A stretch of DNA of 53,291 nt from Candidatus Zixiibacteriota bacterium (lineage in GTDB: Bacteria; Zixibacteria; MSB-5A5; SM23-73-2): NCBI GenBank assembly GCA_030615745.1, contig JAUWYR010000015.1, forward strand, positions 1 through 53,291, written 5' to 3'. Both the position numbers and the translations under genes were made by a program. Of this stretch, positions 7,736 through 15,820 are shown one piece after another. Position 1 is the stretch's first letter; each line of letters opens with the position of its first letter. The notes beneath the pieces were generated by a model. It searched no databases. It was not told the DNA's origin and saw nothing but the letters and a program-made list of their open reading frames with translations.

Positions 7736-8998
7736 ATGAAAGTATTCAAAAGATATGAGACAGCTTTAAGGGAAAATCTGAAAAACCGGGTGAAGGAGTT
7801 AGGGGAAGTTGATATTTTGGTGGGAATTCCCAGTTTCAATTCTGAGGATACTATTCAAGGTGTGGTCACAGCTTGTGCCAAAGGTCTGAAGGAATATTTC
7901 AAAAACTTAAGAACAGCCATCCTTATCTCCGATGGTGGTTCTTTAGATGACACCAGAGAAAGAGCAAATGGAGCGGAGGTTCCCAAAGGAATCAAACGAG
8001 TGGTGGGAATTTACCGGGGAATGCCTGGCAAAGGAACCTCTTTCAGAGCTGTGTTTGAGGCAGCTAAATTGCTTAAAGCAAGTGTTTGTCTGGTGGTGGA
8101 CTCTGATTTAAGGAATATAACACCGGAGTGGATCAAACTCTTAGCTACTCCTATTCTCGAAAAAAAAGCTGATTTTGTTGCACCCTATTATCTCAGGCAT
8201 AAATATGATGGATCCATAACCAATCACATAGTCTATCCTTTAACTCAAGCTCTTTATGGCAAAAAGATTCGACAGCCCATAGGAGGAGATTTTGGATTCT
8301 GCGGGGAGTTGGCCACATACTTTTCTCAGGAGGATGTCTGGCTTACCGATGTGGCTCGGTTCGGCATCGATATCTGGATGACCATCTCCGCTATTAATGA
8401 AGGATATAAAATAGTTCAGGCAAATCTGGGCACAAAACTCCACGATGCCAAGGACCCATCCATTGACTTAGCACCTATGTTTCATCAGGTTGTATCAACG
8501 CTTTTCTTTTTAATGGGCAAATATGAAAAAAAGTGGATGAAGATAGATAAATCTGAGGAGGTGAAGATCGTAGGGAACACACCCCAACCCTTGAAATTAG
8601 AATCGATCTCCGTGACCCAGAGTAAACTTCAGGATGAGTTTGTGGAGGGTTTTCATCACTTCCTGCCCCTTTACCGACAGGTGATCTCCCATGAGAATTT
8701 TGACCAGCTCAAAAAAAGAGTTGAAAACCTGGAGAAGACCGGGGAATTAGATTTTCCCACGGAATTATGGGCTAAAATAATCTATGATTTCGGTTTCATC
8801 TATCAAACCTGGAGCAGGAACCGGCGGAGATTAGTGGACATCATAACCCCTATCTATTTTGGTAGAGTTGGTGCCTATTGTCAGGAAGTAGCTAATCTTG
8901 ATTCTGAAGAGGCAGAAAAAGTGGTTGAAAAACAGGCTAAAGTGTTCGAAAAACTTAAACCCTATCTTAAAGAGAAATTTAAAAGATGGGAAGAGTAA
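7736..8998 (+). CDS. GT-A fold glycosyltransferase, glucosyl-3-phosphoglycerate synthase-like
   Basis: 420 residues. The N-terminal half is a GT2/GT81-type nucleotide-sugar domain: VDILVGIPSFNSEDTI (about 25-40), ILISDGGSLDDT (62-73), the metal/sugar DSD motif (122-124) and RQPIGGDFGFCGELA (179-193). Segments such as MPGKGTSFRAVFEAA (96-110) and the C-terminal helical half resemble glucosyl-3-phosphoglycerate and mannosylglycerate synthases, which make compatible solutes or polysaccharide primers. The acceptor cannot be decided from sequence. The ATG is preceded by AAAAAGGA. It appears monocistronic, between the tRNA terminator and a remnant region. Confidence 0.72.
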   Translation: MKVFKRYETALRENLKNRVKELGEVDILVGIPSFNSEDTIQGVVTACAKGLKEYFKNLRTAILISDGGSLDDTRERANGAEVPKGIKRVVGIYRGMPGKGTSFRAVFEAAKLLKASVCLVVDSDLRNITPEWIKLLATPILEKKADFVAPYYLRHKYDGSITNHIVYPLTQALYGKKIRQPIGGDFGFCGELATYFSQEDVWLTDVARFGIDIWMTISAINEGYKIVQANLGTKLHDAKDPSIDLAPMFHQVVSTLFFLMGKYEKKWMKIDKSEEVKIVGNTPQPLKLESISVTQSKLQDEFVEGFHHFLPLYRQVISHENFDQLKKRVENLEKTGELDFPTELWAKIIYDFGFIYQTWSRNRRRLVDIITPIYFGRVGAYCQEVANLDSEEAEKVVEKQAKVFEKLKPYLKEKFKRWEE

Positions 8999-9014
8999 TA
9001 AAAATTTTTTATAG

Positions 9015-9164
9015 GTTATACTTAAAGGGTCTAAAGATAGCCAACTGAGCAAAGATTATAAAGATTATAAAGAAGGGGGAATCGTCAGATACATCAAAAT
9101 CTATGATATTCCCACTCAGAGGGATAACCAGGAGCTTTTGAAAGGCTTAGTAAAGTTAAGATAA
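9015..9164 (+). pseudogene. Possible gene remnant upstream of the TIGR04255 cassette
   Basis: A 49-codon open stretch with no good start encodes GIVRYIKIYDIPTQRDNQEL and ends LVKLR. Further on (about 9183-9281) another frame reads ...VELVLLSKGEVDADYVNRLF and stops; KGEVDxxYV endings are seen at the C-terminus of nucleotidyltransferase-like proteins. Neither piece has a full domain. Together they look like eroded accessory genes between the glycosyltransferase and the cassette at 9289. I see nothing else in 8999-9288. Confidence 0.25.
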
Positions 9165-9288
9165 CTTACTTATTCTCTTGACTTTTAGATTTATGTAACT
9201 ATTTTACACCTGTGGAATTAGTGTTATTAAGCAAGGGCGAGGTTGACGCCGATTATGTTAATAGACTGTTTTAGAGAAAGTAACAGAA

Positions 9289-9987
9289 ATGGGTGAACTG
9301 TATAAAAATGCTCCTTTGGTAGAAGCTGTTTTCGAAATTAGATTTCCACCTGAATTGTCCATTGAGACAAAGAGGGATGAATTTTACAATAAAATAAGAA
9401 TGGAGTTTCCGGAAATAAATCTTCCTTTAGTTAGTGATCAAGAGCCATATGCCCTCAAGACTTATCTATTCAGAAATAGTAAACGAGAGAAAGGAGTGGC
9501 TTACTCGATTAACAAGTTTTCCTATCATTGTTATAAGTATTATGGTTTCGAAAGATTTAAAGAGGAAAGTTTAAAATACATGAAAATGTTCTTCGAACAT
9601 TTTAAGATAAGGGACCTCGACAGAACTGGTCTGAGGTATGTAAATCATATCCCGATTGTAACCGAGGGCGGGGTTATTCCTATCGAAAGATATTTGAATT
9701 TTGGATATAAATTGCCTGATTCGATTCCAGAAAAATATAATCTGTTACATACGGTTATTTTTGTGAAATCAGGAAAAGGGAATTTGAGAGTTCTCGTCCA
9801 ATATCTCAAGCGACCAGATCCTTTACAAACTGAAATCATTTTACTTGATTTTGACTATTTCTTGGAAGGAAAACTATCGGTTTCAGACATCGAAACGTAT
9901 TTAAATGAGTCACACCAGTATACCAAAAAGATTTTCGAGGATTTGACAACGGATGAATACAAAATAATTATGAGTAAGGAACCGTGA
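9289..9987 (+). CDS. TIGR04255 family protein
   Basis: 232 residues. The start MGELYKNAPLVEAVFEIRF is the hallmark of the sporadically distributed TIGR04255 family (APLVEAVFEIRF), followed by KxxxYxF-type aromatic segments and DRTGLRYVNHI (about 111-121), also typical. The function of the family is unknown. It is patchily distributed and often sits beside small partner genes. Here its TGA overlaps the ATG of the next gene (9985-9989), and that gene overlaps a HicA-like gene, so the three form one translationally coupled unit. No strong ribosome site precedes the ATG. A role in a toxin-antitoxin or defence cassette is inference from the neighbours. Confidence 0.78.
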   Translation: MGELYKNAPLVEAVFEIRFPPELSIETKRDEFYNKIRMEFPEINLPLVSDQEPYALKTYLFRNSKREKGVAYSINKFSYHCYKYYGFERFKEESLKYMKMFFEHFKIRDLDRTGLRYVNHIPIVTEGGVIPIERYLNFGYKLPDSIPEKYNLLHTVIFVKSGKGNLRVLVQYLKRPDPLQTEIILLDFDYFLEGKLSVSDIETYLNESHQYTKKIFEDLTTDEYKIIMSKEP

Positions 9988-10532
9988 TGCAAATAGAACA
10001 TATACAAATCACCAGACCACAGCCAGAAGCATTTCGCTTTCCTTCTAAACCCGAGCAACCCATAAAGGTGTTTTACCGTTCTGATGTAGAGGCGAAACGA
10101 CAAGCTTTGTCCGACTGGCTGACCTACGGGCGAGCACCAGCGATGCTTGATACAATCGAAGACTCCCAGAAGACTCTGGAAAAGTTGGCCGAGGACATTT
10201 TCCCTAGACGCGAAAAAGACATCAGCATTATCGTTGGTAGGAAGCATTATAAATGGTTGCTCAAAAATGATTTTGCGGAAATAAAGTTAAAGAGAGAAAA
10301 ACCACTGGAGATTATGTTTGAAAAGGGAGAAGAATTAATCTTAGCTTATAATGATACATTTAATCTATCAGGGGTTGGTGCCACAAGGGAAGAAGCCTTG
10401 AAAGACCTAATTGATTTCTTCATTCACGATTATTTTTCCTACAAAGACACCCCGCCTGATAAACTCACTAAGGAAGCTAAATTACTTCTTCAACAGTACG
10501 AAGATGTGATAGAAATTCATACGAAGTTATGA
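9987..10532 (+). CDS. HicB-like partner protein of the TIGR04255 cassette
   Basis: 181 residues from ATG 9987; a GTG one codon earlier is possible, but the ATG gives the overlap TGATG with the previous stop. The first 90 residues are not recognised. The C-terminal part (EELILAYNDTFNLSGVGATR EEALKDL) resembles the partial RNase-H-like domain of HicB antitoxins, where a strand is followed by GxTxEEAL and a helix. It ends in a helical tail. The stop overlaps the ATG of the HicA-like gene (ATGA, 10529-10532). That order is antitoxin before toxin, the reverse of the classic hicAB. No DNA-binding domain is evident. Confidence 0.5.
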   Translation: MQIEHIQITRPQPEAFRFPSKPEQPIKVFYRSDVEAKRQALSDWLTYGRAPAMLDTIEDSQKTLEKLAEDIFPRREKDISIIVGRKHYKWLLKNDFAEIKLKREKPLEIMFEKGEELILAYNDTFNLSGVGATREEALKDLIDFFIHDYFSYKDTPPDKLTKEAKLLLQQYEDVIEIHTKL

Positions 10533-10825
10533 AAGCTATCCCCAGACGGGTAATCGAAGCTTCACTCCAAGACAAAGGTTTCCAGAAATACGAGAAGAGA
10601 GACCATAGATTCTATTATTTTTTTTATAAAGGGAAGAAAACAATAGCAAGGACAAAAATCTCAACAGGTAGCCAATACAAGGATTACAACATAGATCTTC
10701 TAAACATGATGAAAAGAGATTTGTACTTAAATAGGCTTAAGGAGGTCAAAGACCTTCTTATTTGCCCTATGGATGAAGGTCAATATATCAAGATTTTGCT
10801 GAATAAAGGTAAAATTTCTTCTTAA
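10529..10825 (+). CDS. HicA-like toxin
   Basis: 98 residues. The pattern is that of HicA/YcfA mRNA interferases with a dsRBD-like fold: IPRRVIEASLQDKGFQKY, then the loop RDHRFYYF carrying the likely catalytic histidine, then KKTIARTKISTGSQYKDY in place of the usual T(K)ISHS region, then a helix NIDLLNMMKRDLYL. It is longer than minimal HicA (about 60-80 residues), with extra C-terminal residues. It overlaps the HicB-like gene by four bases. Assignment as an RNA-cleaving toxin is from family resemblance. Confidence 0.6.
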   Translation: MKAIPRRVIEASLQDKGFQKYEKRDHRFYYFFYKGKKTIARTKISTGSQYKDYNIDLLNMMKRDLYLNRLKEVKDLLICPMDEGQYIKILLNKGKISS

Positions 10826-10932
10826 GGTTCTGCATTCTTATCCATTAATAAAACATTCTCAAAACTTCTTTAATCGCTCCAATCCAATCCAATTTTTCTC
10901 GTGGCTTTCGCCCGATGCCCTATCTCTCTGTT

Positions 10933-11006
10933 TTTGGGGGATGTTATTATTCCCCCAAAGAATTTAAATCCATAAAAACTTGGGCGAGGATGATGACATC
11001 CTCGCC
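10933..11006. repeat. Two adjacent strong hairpins after the HicA-like gene
   Basis: First: TTTGGGGGA (10933-10941) and TCCCCCAAA (10951-10959), nine base pairs, loop nine. Second: GGCGAGGATG (10983-10992) and CATCCTCGCC (10997-11006), ten perfect pairs with a four-base loop ATGA. Neither is followed by a T run. They lie in the gap 10826-11124 together with no gene. They may be terminators, REP-like elements or the edge of the degraded IS. Confidence 0.45.
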
Positions 11007-11124
11007 GAGTCGAGGAGTTATGTTAGTTTTAGTAACCTAAGTTCCAAAATTCTGTGAGTTGAGCAACAGCCCCTTATAGTGTGGAAATTTCTAATTTCTT
11101 GAGATAGAAGGAGAGAGGATAAAG

Positions 11125-11906
11125 ATGGTATTAGGGGAGGTATTGTTGGATGAGGTTAAGGGGTGTGGTGGGCTGTGATAGGTATGAGCGGAGTAAGGAG
11201 AGGAGAGCTTGTCCGAAGGATCAAGAGAAAGGATTTAGGAGTTATGAGCGGGGTTTATTGACGACCGCATGGATGGATAGAAGGGATAAAGGTTCCGAGG
11301 GTTAGGAATATCCGAAGGATCAAGAGATAAGTTGGACCCCCTCGGTATGGAAAAGGTACAAAAGGAGGCAGAAGGCATTGAACCGAGTTATTCTTGAGGG
11401 CTTTTTGTCAGGGCATTCTACCCGTAGGACTACCCGTATATTCAAGCGAGTATTTAAGGGTTTGATCTCTGCGCAAAAGGCTTTTAACCTGGTTAATCCA
11501 TCCAATCGTTTTGCTACCCTCCCTGGCCGGGCAGGCAAAGATGCGGGAGAGATATATGAGGCGGATACTTTAACCGAGCTACAAGCTGGGTTAAAAGTTT
11601 TTTGTCTTAAATGGAGAGCTAAAGAACCCAAGGCAGTTAAAAACTTCCTCTCCGGTTTTGAACTAACTTTAACCTACCTCGCATTTTGCGGGGAACCCTG
11701 GAGGACGTTGATAAGGACTACCAACCCAAAAGAAGCGCTATTTAGAAAAACTCCAGAGAAGAATAAAACCGATGAGAAGATTTGCTAACCAGAAATCAGC
11801 AGAAAGGATCCTATATGGACTGATTTTCTACGTTCTCAATGCCTGCCTGGCCAGGGAACACCAACAGGATAGACCTAAACAAAAAAAATTTCCACAAAAT
11901 GCTTGA
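11125..11906 (+). pseudogene. Degraded IS256-family transposase
   Basis: Pieces of an IS256/Mutator-type transposase can be read in order: MVLGEVLLDEVKGC at 11125, then after a one-base shift CDRYERSKERRAC, a TAG near 11305, then RYKRRQKALNRVILEGFLSG (11350-11410) with STRRTTRIFKRVFKGLIS. Next IYEADTLTELQAGLKVF, KAVKNFL and RTTNPKEALF are the C-terminal family features (TTNxxE), and after another frameshift RRFANQKSAERILYGLIFYV runs to TGA 11906. The central part with the DDE catalytic aspartates is missing, a deletion of very roughly 150-200 residues. It is not active. No terminal inverted repeats or target duplications are evident to me. Confidence 0.8.
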
Positions 11907-11939
11907 CATGATCGTTTGAAAAGGTGAGCAAATTTTCGC

Positions 11940-11967
11940 TTGACAAGTTCGTATCTTATGGTAATAT
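11940..11967 (+). promoter_or_regulatory. Promoter of the yceD-rpmF-plsX-fab operon
   Basis: TTGACA (11940-11945), a 16-base spacer and TAATAT (11962-11967). The expected start is about 11973-11975, only a few bases before the ATG of yceD at 11979, so the transcript would be nearly leaderless. Another TTGACA at 11903-11908 has no clear -10. Confidence 0.65.
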
Positions 11968-11978
11968 TTAAAACCGTT

Positions 11979-12488
11979 ATGAAGATAAATATAAAAGAGT
12001 TAAAAGAAGATATAAGCAAATTACATTTTGAGGAAAATCCTGAGGCGCTTAATCTCAAGGCCCAGGAAACTATTTTTAATTCCCCAATTGTATGTGATTT
12101 AATCTGCACCAAATCTGGCAATAAATTCTTATGCGAGGTTAAGCTTTTGACCCAGGTTAACTTAGAATGTTCAAGGTGTCTGGCTATCTTTCCCTTCGAT
12201 CTTCAAACCAGATTCGATTTTATGCTGGAGATCAAAAAAGACCAGATGGAATTAAGCTCTGAGGAAGAAGATTTTAGCACCAAAGTTTTATATGGGGAAG
12301 ATTTAAGTATTGACCATCTGATAGAAGAGGCGCTTCTTTTAGCTCTGCCTTTGAAACCCCTTTGTTCCCCTGATTGTAAGGGACTTTGTCCTTTTTGTGG
12401 AACCGATTTGAATACCTCTTTCTGTAATTGCCAGAAAAAAAGAACAGATCCCCGTTGGGAGAAGCTAAAGGACTTTTTGAAAAAGTGA
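11979..12488 (+). CDS. yceD: YceD/DUF177 family protein
   Basis: 169 residues from ATG 11979; an upstream TTG at 11940 lies inside the -35 box and is rejected. The family pattern is clear: CSRCLAIFPFDLQ in the middle, an acidic stretch EEEDFSTKVLYGEDLSIDHL, then IEEALLLALPLKPLCSPDC, GLCPFCGTDLN and NCQKKRTDPRWEKLKDFL. The cysteines probably bind zinc. YceD affects 23S rRNA accumulation and is almost always found just before rpmF and plsX, as here. No Shine-Dalgarno sequence is visible before the ATG, consistent with a leaderless or very short leader. Confidence 0.9.
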   Translation: MKINIKELKEDISKLHFEENPEALNLKAQETIFNSPIVCDLICTKSGNKFLCEVKLLTQVNLECSRCLAIFPFDLQTRFDFMLEIKKDQMELSSEEEDFSTKVLYGEDLSIDHLIEEALLLALPLKPLCSPDCKGLCPFCGTDLNTSFCNCQKKRTDPRWEKLKDFLKK

Positions 12489-12524
12489 ATTTTTTTAAGG
12501 ATTCATAATAGAATAGGAAGTTTT

Positions 12525-12707
12525 ATGCCTTTACCTAAACGTAGACATTCCAAATCGAGAGGAGCAAAGCGCAGGACACACTGGAAGCTTAAAGCTCCTC
12601 AGTGGGTAGAATGCTCACATTGTCATCAGCCCAAACTTCCTCACCACATCTGTCCTAATTGCGGATATTATAATGGAAGGGAAGTTGTTCCACCCAAAGA
12701 GACATAA
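12525..12707 (+). CDS. rpmF: 50S ribosomal protein L32
   Basis: 60 residues. MPLPKRRHSKSRGAKRRTHW is the typical bL32 start, followed by a zinc ribbon (CSHCHQPK...HHICPNCGYYNG). Its standard neighbours yceD and plsX flank it. AGGAAG is found before the ATG. It lies 36 bases after yceD. Confidence 0.97.
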   Translation: MPLPKRRHSKSRGAKRRTHWKLKAPQWVECSHCHQPKLPHHICPNCGYYNGREVVPPKET

Positions 12708-12714
12708 ACACCTT

Positions 12715-13761
12715 ATGGAAAAAAAAAGGGTCAGAATAGCATTAGATGCTATGGGAGGTGATTTTGCCCCTCAATCTGTGGTTAAGGGAGCAATTGAGGC
12801 TCAAAAGGAATTAAAAGATAAGGTAGAGCTTTTTTTGGTTGGTGATAAGGGAAAAATCAATAAAGAATTTTCTCGGCTTAAAGTGAGCAATTCTCCTTTT
12901 GGTTTAATCCATGCTCCTGAATTCATCACCATGGCTGATAATCCTATCGATGCACTTAAGAGAAAAAAGGACTCCTCGATCTCTTTGGGAATAAATCTTG
13001 TTAAAAAAGGAGGGACCGACGCCTTTGTCTCAGGGGGGAATACCGGAGCTGTGATGGCTTCAGCTCTACTCACTTTAGGGAGAATCGAAGGGGCATTAAG
13101 ACCTGCTATCACTACCTGTTTGCCATCTGAAAAGGGTGTTGTGGTTTTTTTGGATGGGGGAGCTAATACCGATTGCAGGCCACAAAACCTTTTCCAATTC
13201 GGAGTAATGGGCTCGATCTATGCCAACTCTATTTTAAAAATTGATAATCCTAAGGTTGGTCTTCTGTCCATAGGTGTCGAACAGACCAAAGGGAACGAGC
13301 TAATATTGGAATCCTACAAGCTTTTTTCCAACAGCTGTTTGAACTTCGTGGGGAATGTCGAGGGAAGAGATGTTTTGAAGGGAACCTGTGATGTTGTTGT
13401 CTGTGATGGTTTTGTTGGCAACATCGTTTTGAAATTTGCAGAAAGCTTCGATGGATTTCTAACTTCACTGGTTAAAAAAAGGGTTAAAAAATCACCACTT
13501 TTCAGATTAGGCGCTTTTCTTTTAAAAATATCAATAAGGGATTTGAGAAAAACTTTAGACTACGCTGAATATGGTGGGGCACCACTTTTAGGAGTGGATG
13601 GAGTCTGTATTATCTGCCATGGTGACTCATCATCAAAGGCGATTAAAAACGCTTGTAAGTTAGCCTGTGATATGGTCGAAAATGAGGTTAATAAAACCAT
13701 CAAAGATAAATTAGCCGAAAATTCCAAAGCCTTAAAGGAGATAAATGAGCTCAAAAATTAA
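12715..13761 (+). CDS. plsX: Phosphate acyltransferase PlsX
   Basis: 348 residues from ATG 12715 (MEKKRVRIALDAMGGDFAPQ); an earlier ATG at 12673 overlaps rpmF and gives a non-family N-terminus, so I reject it. Family motifs: ALDAMGGDFAP, ADNPIDALKRKKDSSISLGI, DAFVSGGNTGAVMASALLTL, LDGGANTDCRP, and GFVGNIVLKFAES. PlsX makes acyl-phosphate from acyl-ACP for phosphatidic acid synthesis. It overlaps fabH by 17 bases, linking phospholipid and fatty-acid synthesis in one transcript. Confidence 0.96.
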   Translation: MEKKRVRIALDAMGGDFAPQSVVKGAIEAQKELKDKVELFLVGDKGKINKEFSRLKVSNSPFGLIHAPEFITMADNPIDALKRKKDSSISLGINLVKKGGTDAFVSGGNTGAVMASALLTLGRIEGALRPAITTCLPSEKGVVVFLDGGANTDCRPQNLFQFGVMGSIYANSILKIDNPKVGLLSIGVEQTKGNELILESYKLFSNSCLNFVGNVEGRDVLKGTCDVVVCDGFVGNIVLKFAESFDGFLTSLVKKRVKKSPLFRLGAFLLKISIRDLRKTLDYAEYGGAPLLGVDGVCIICHGDSSSKAIKNACKLACDMVENEVNKTIKDKLAENSKALKEINELKN

Positions 13762-14734
13762 CGCGGCAATAACTGGAACCGGATCTTCTGCTCCCAAAAG
13801 GGTTTTAACCAATCTTGACTTAGAGAAGATAGTTGACACTTCAGATGAGTGGATTATCGAGAGAACTGGAATAAAAGAGAGGAGAATTGTAGAGGATGGA
13901 ATAGTGGGAACTGATTTAGCCTTGGACGCTTCTAAAAAAGCGATGGAGGAGGCTAAGGTTTTGCCAGAAGAGATAGACATGATACTGGTTGGCACCGTGA
14001 CACCGGATTTTTTATTGCCCTCCAACGCCTGTATACTTCAGGATAAGTTAAAGACTAAAAACGCAGGCGTAATGGACATAGTAGCAGCTTGTTCTGGCTT
14101 TATCTATGGATTATCCATTGCTCAAGCCTACATCCAAACGCAAAAATACAAAACTATATTAGTTATAGGGGTTGAGATTTTATCGCACGTAACTGACTGG
14201 ACAGATAGGAATACCTGTGTTCTTTTCGGAGATGGGGCCGGTGCAGCTATTGTCCAACCCACTAACGATGATAAGGGAATTTTAGCAACTTTTCTTTCCG
14301 GGGATGGTTCTTTAGCTAATCTCTTACATATTCCTGTGGGTGGTTGTAAAACTCCTCTTACGGAAAAGAACATCAAAGAAAGTATGCATTTTATAAAGAT
14401 GCAGGGGTCAGAGGTTTTCAAATCAGCTGTAAGGTCGATGGGTGACGCAACTGAAAGGGTTTTGAAACTTGGTGCAATAACTTCAGATGAGGTGGATCTG
14501 TTGATTCCTCATCAGGCTAATATGAGAATTATAGAGGCAACTGCAAGAAGGGTGAAGCTCCCTATGGAGAAAGTTTTTGTGAACATCCATAAGTATGGAA
14601 ATACCTCATCCGCTTCAGTTCCCATTGCTTTGGATGAGGCACGCAAAAGCGGAGTGATAAAAAAGGGAAGTAAGGTGGTATTAGTTGCTTTTGGCGCAGG
14701 GTTTACCTGGGGGTCGGCTTTGATAAAATTTTAA
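13745..14734 (+). CDS. fabH: Beta-ketoacyl-ACP synthase III
   Basis: 329 residues. The catalytic triad is visible: C116 in DIVAACSGF, H256 in IPHQANMRI, N286 in HKYGNTSSAS. DEWIIERTGIKERRI near the N-terminus and GAGFTWGSALIKF at the end are family signatures. It condenses acetyl-CoA with malonyl-ACP to start fatty-acid synthesis. It overlaps the end of plsX and is followed by a 117-base gap before fabD with no obvious terminator. Confidence 0.97.
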   Translation: MSSKINAAITGTGSSAPKRVLTNLDLEKIVDTSDEWIIERTGIKERRIVEDGIVGTDLALDASKKAMEEAKVLPEEIDMILVGTVTPDFLLPSNACILQDKLKTKNAGVMDIVAACSGFIYGLSIAQAYIQTQKYKTILVIGVEILSHVTDWTDRNTCVLFGDGAGAAIVQPTNDDKGILATFLSGDGSLANLLHIPVGGCKTPLTEKNIKESMHFIKMQGSEVFKSAVRSMGDATERVLKLGAITSDEVDLLIPHQANMRIIEATARRVKLPMEKVFVNIHKYGNTSSASVPIALDEARKSGVIKKGSKVVLVAFGAGFTWGSALIKF

Positions 14735-14851
14735 TTCTTATTTTTACAAAAACAGTTTGAAAAAGTGCTTTTGATGTGTAAACTGATGGCGAAGAATTAT
14801 TTTCTTTTAAAACTACTACAAAAAGTTTAGAAGTGACGAATTTAAAAGATT

Positions 14852-15790
14852 ATGAAAAAATTCGCTTTTATCTTTCCCGGTCAGGGCTCCCAATATGTGG
14901 GAATGGGAAAAGACTTATACGACTTTTTTCCTGAGGTAAAAACGCTTTACAAGATTGCCAATGATATCTTAGAATACGATTTAGCCAAGGTCTCGTTTGA
15001 AGGTCCTGAAAAACTTTTAGTTCAAACAAGATATACTCAACCAGCTATTTTTGTTCATTCAGTAGCATTATGGAAAATCTTAGATAAGGAGGGATTTGTC
15101 CCTTCATATACTGCTGGTCATAGCTTAGGCGAATATTCAGCTTTAAGGTGTTCAAAAGCTTTTTCTTTTGAGGATGGACTTTTTGCAGTTAAGCAGAGAA
15201 GTGCCCTTATGCAGAAAGCATGTGATGAAAATGAAGGGACAATGGCAGCGATTATCGGACTTTCTGAAGAGGAGATCAAGAGAATATGTGAAGAGGCGAA
15301 GGTCGAAGGTATTGTTCAGCCTGCGAATTTCAATTCTAAAGAGCAGGTTGCTATCTCAGGAGAGGTTAAAGCTGTAAAGATGGGTGTGGAGTTAGCTAAG
15401 TCGAAAGGTGCTAAAAGGGCAATTGTCCTCAAAGTTAGTGGAGCCTACCATTCTGAGTTGATGAGAGATGCAAAAGAGGAAATGAAATTTGTCTTATCAA
15501 AAATCGAGATTAAAAACGCAGAAGTTCCAGTTGTCTTTAATGTAACAGCCCAAGCTGAAACTGTTTCAGAAAAAATAAAAGAACATCTTGTGCAACAGAT
15601 AACCAGCCCGGTATTATGGTATCAATCGATGAAATACATCTATAATCAAGGTATAAGAGATTTCTTAGAGATAGGTCCTGGTAAAGTGCTTCAGGGACTA
15701 TTAAAAAGGTCTTTTGATGATGTCAATACTTATGGAATTGATAAAATCACAGACTTGGAAATTTTTCTCAAAGAGTATAGTATAAAGTAG
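14852..15790 (+). CDS. fabD: Malonyl-CoA:ACP transacylase
   Basis: 312 residues. FPGQGSQYVGMGKDL (8-22), the nucleophile S91 in GHSLGEYSAL, Q/R region (LVQTRYTQPAIF) and the catalytic H200 in VSGAYHSELM are all present. It charges ACP with malonate for the chain-elongation enzymes encoded next. It is the fourth enzyme gene of the operon and lies 30 bases before fabG. Confidence 0.97.
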   Translation: MKKFAFIFPGQGSQYVGMGKDLYDFFPEVKTLYKIANDILEYDLAKVSFEGPEKLLVQTRYTQPAIFVHSVALWKILDKEGFVPSYTAGHSLGEYSALRCSKAFSFEDGLFAVKQRSALMQKACDENEGTMAAIIGLSEEEIKRICEEAKVEGIVQPANFNSKEQVAISGEVKAVKMGVELAKSKGAKRAIVLKVSGAYHSELMRDAKEEMKFVLSKIEIKNAEVPVVFNVTAQAETVSEKIKEHLVQQITSPVLWYQSMKYIYNQGIRDFLEIGPGKVLQGLLKRSFDDVNTYGIDKITDLEIFLKEYSIK

Positions 15791-15820
15791 AAAGACAAAT
15801 CACTATACAAAGTTTTTAAA

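Noticed and set aside
12673-12714. Earlier ATG for plsX inside rpmF
   Set aside because: The added residues are translated rpmF DNA in another frame, and PlsX proteins begin near RIALDAMGGD.
13732-14025. Long antisense frames opposite fab genes, the receptor gene and ccmF
   Set aside because: They follow the codon pattern of the sense genes and show no domain, signal or ribosome site.
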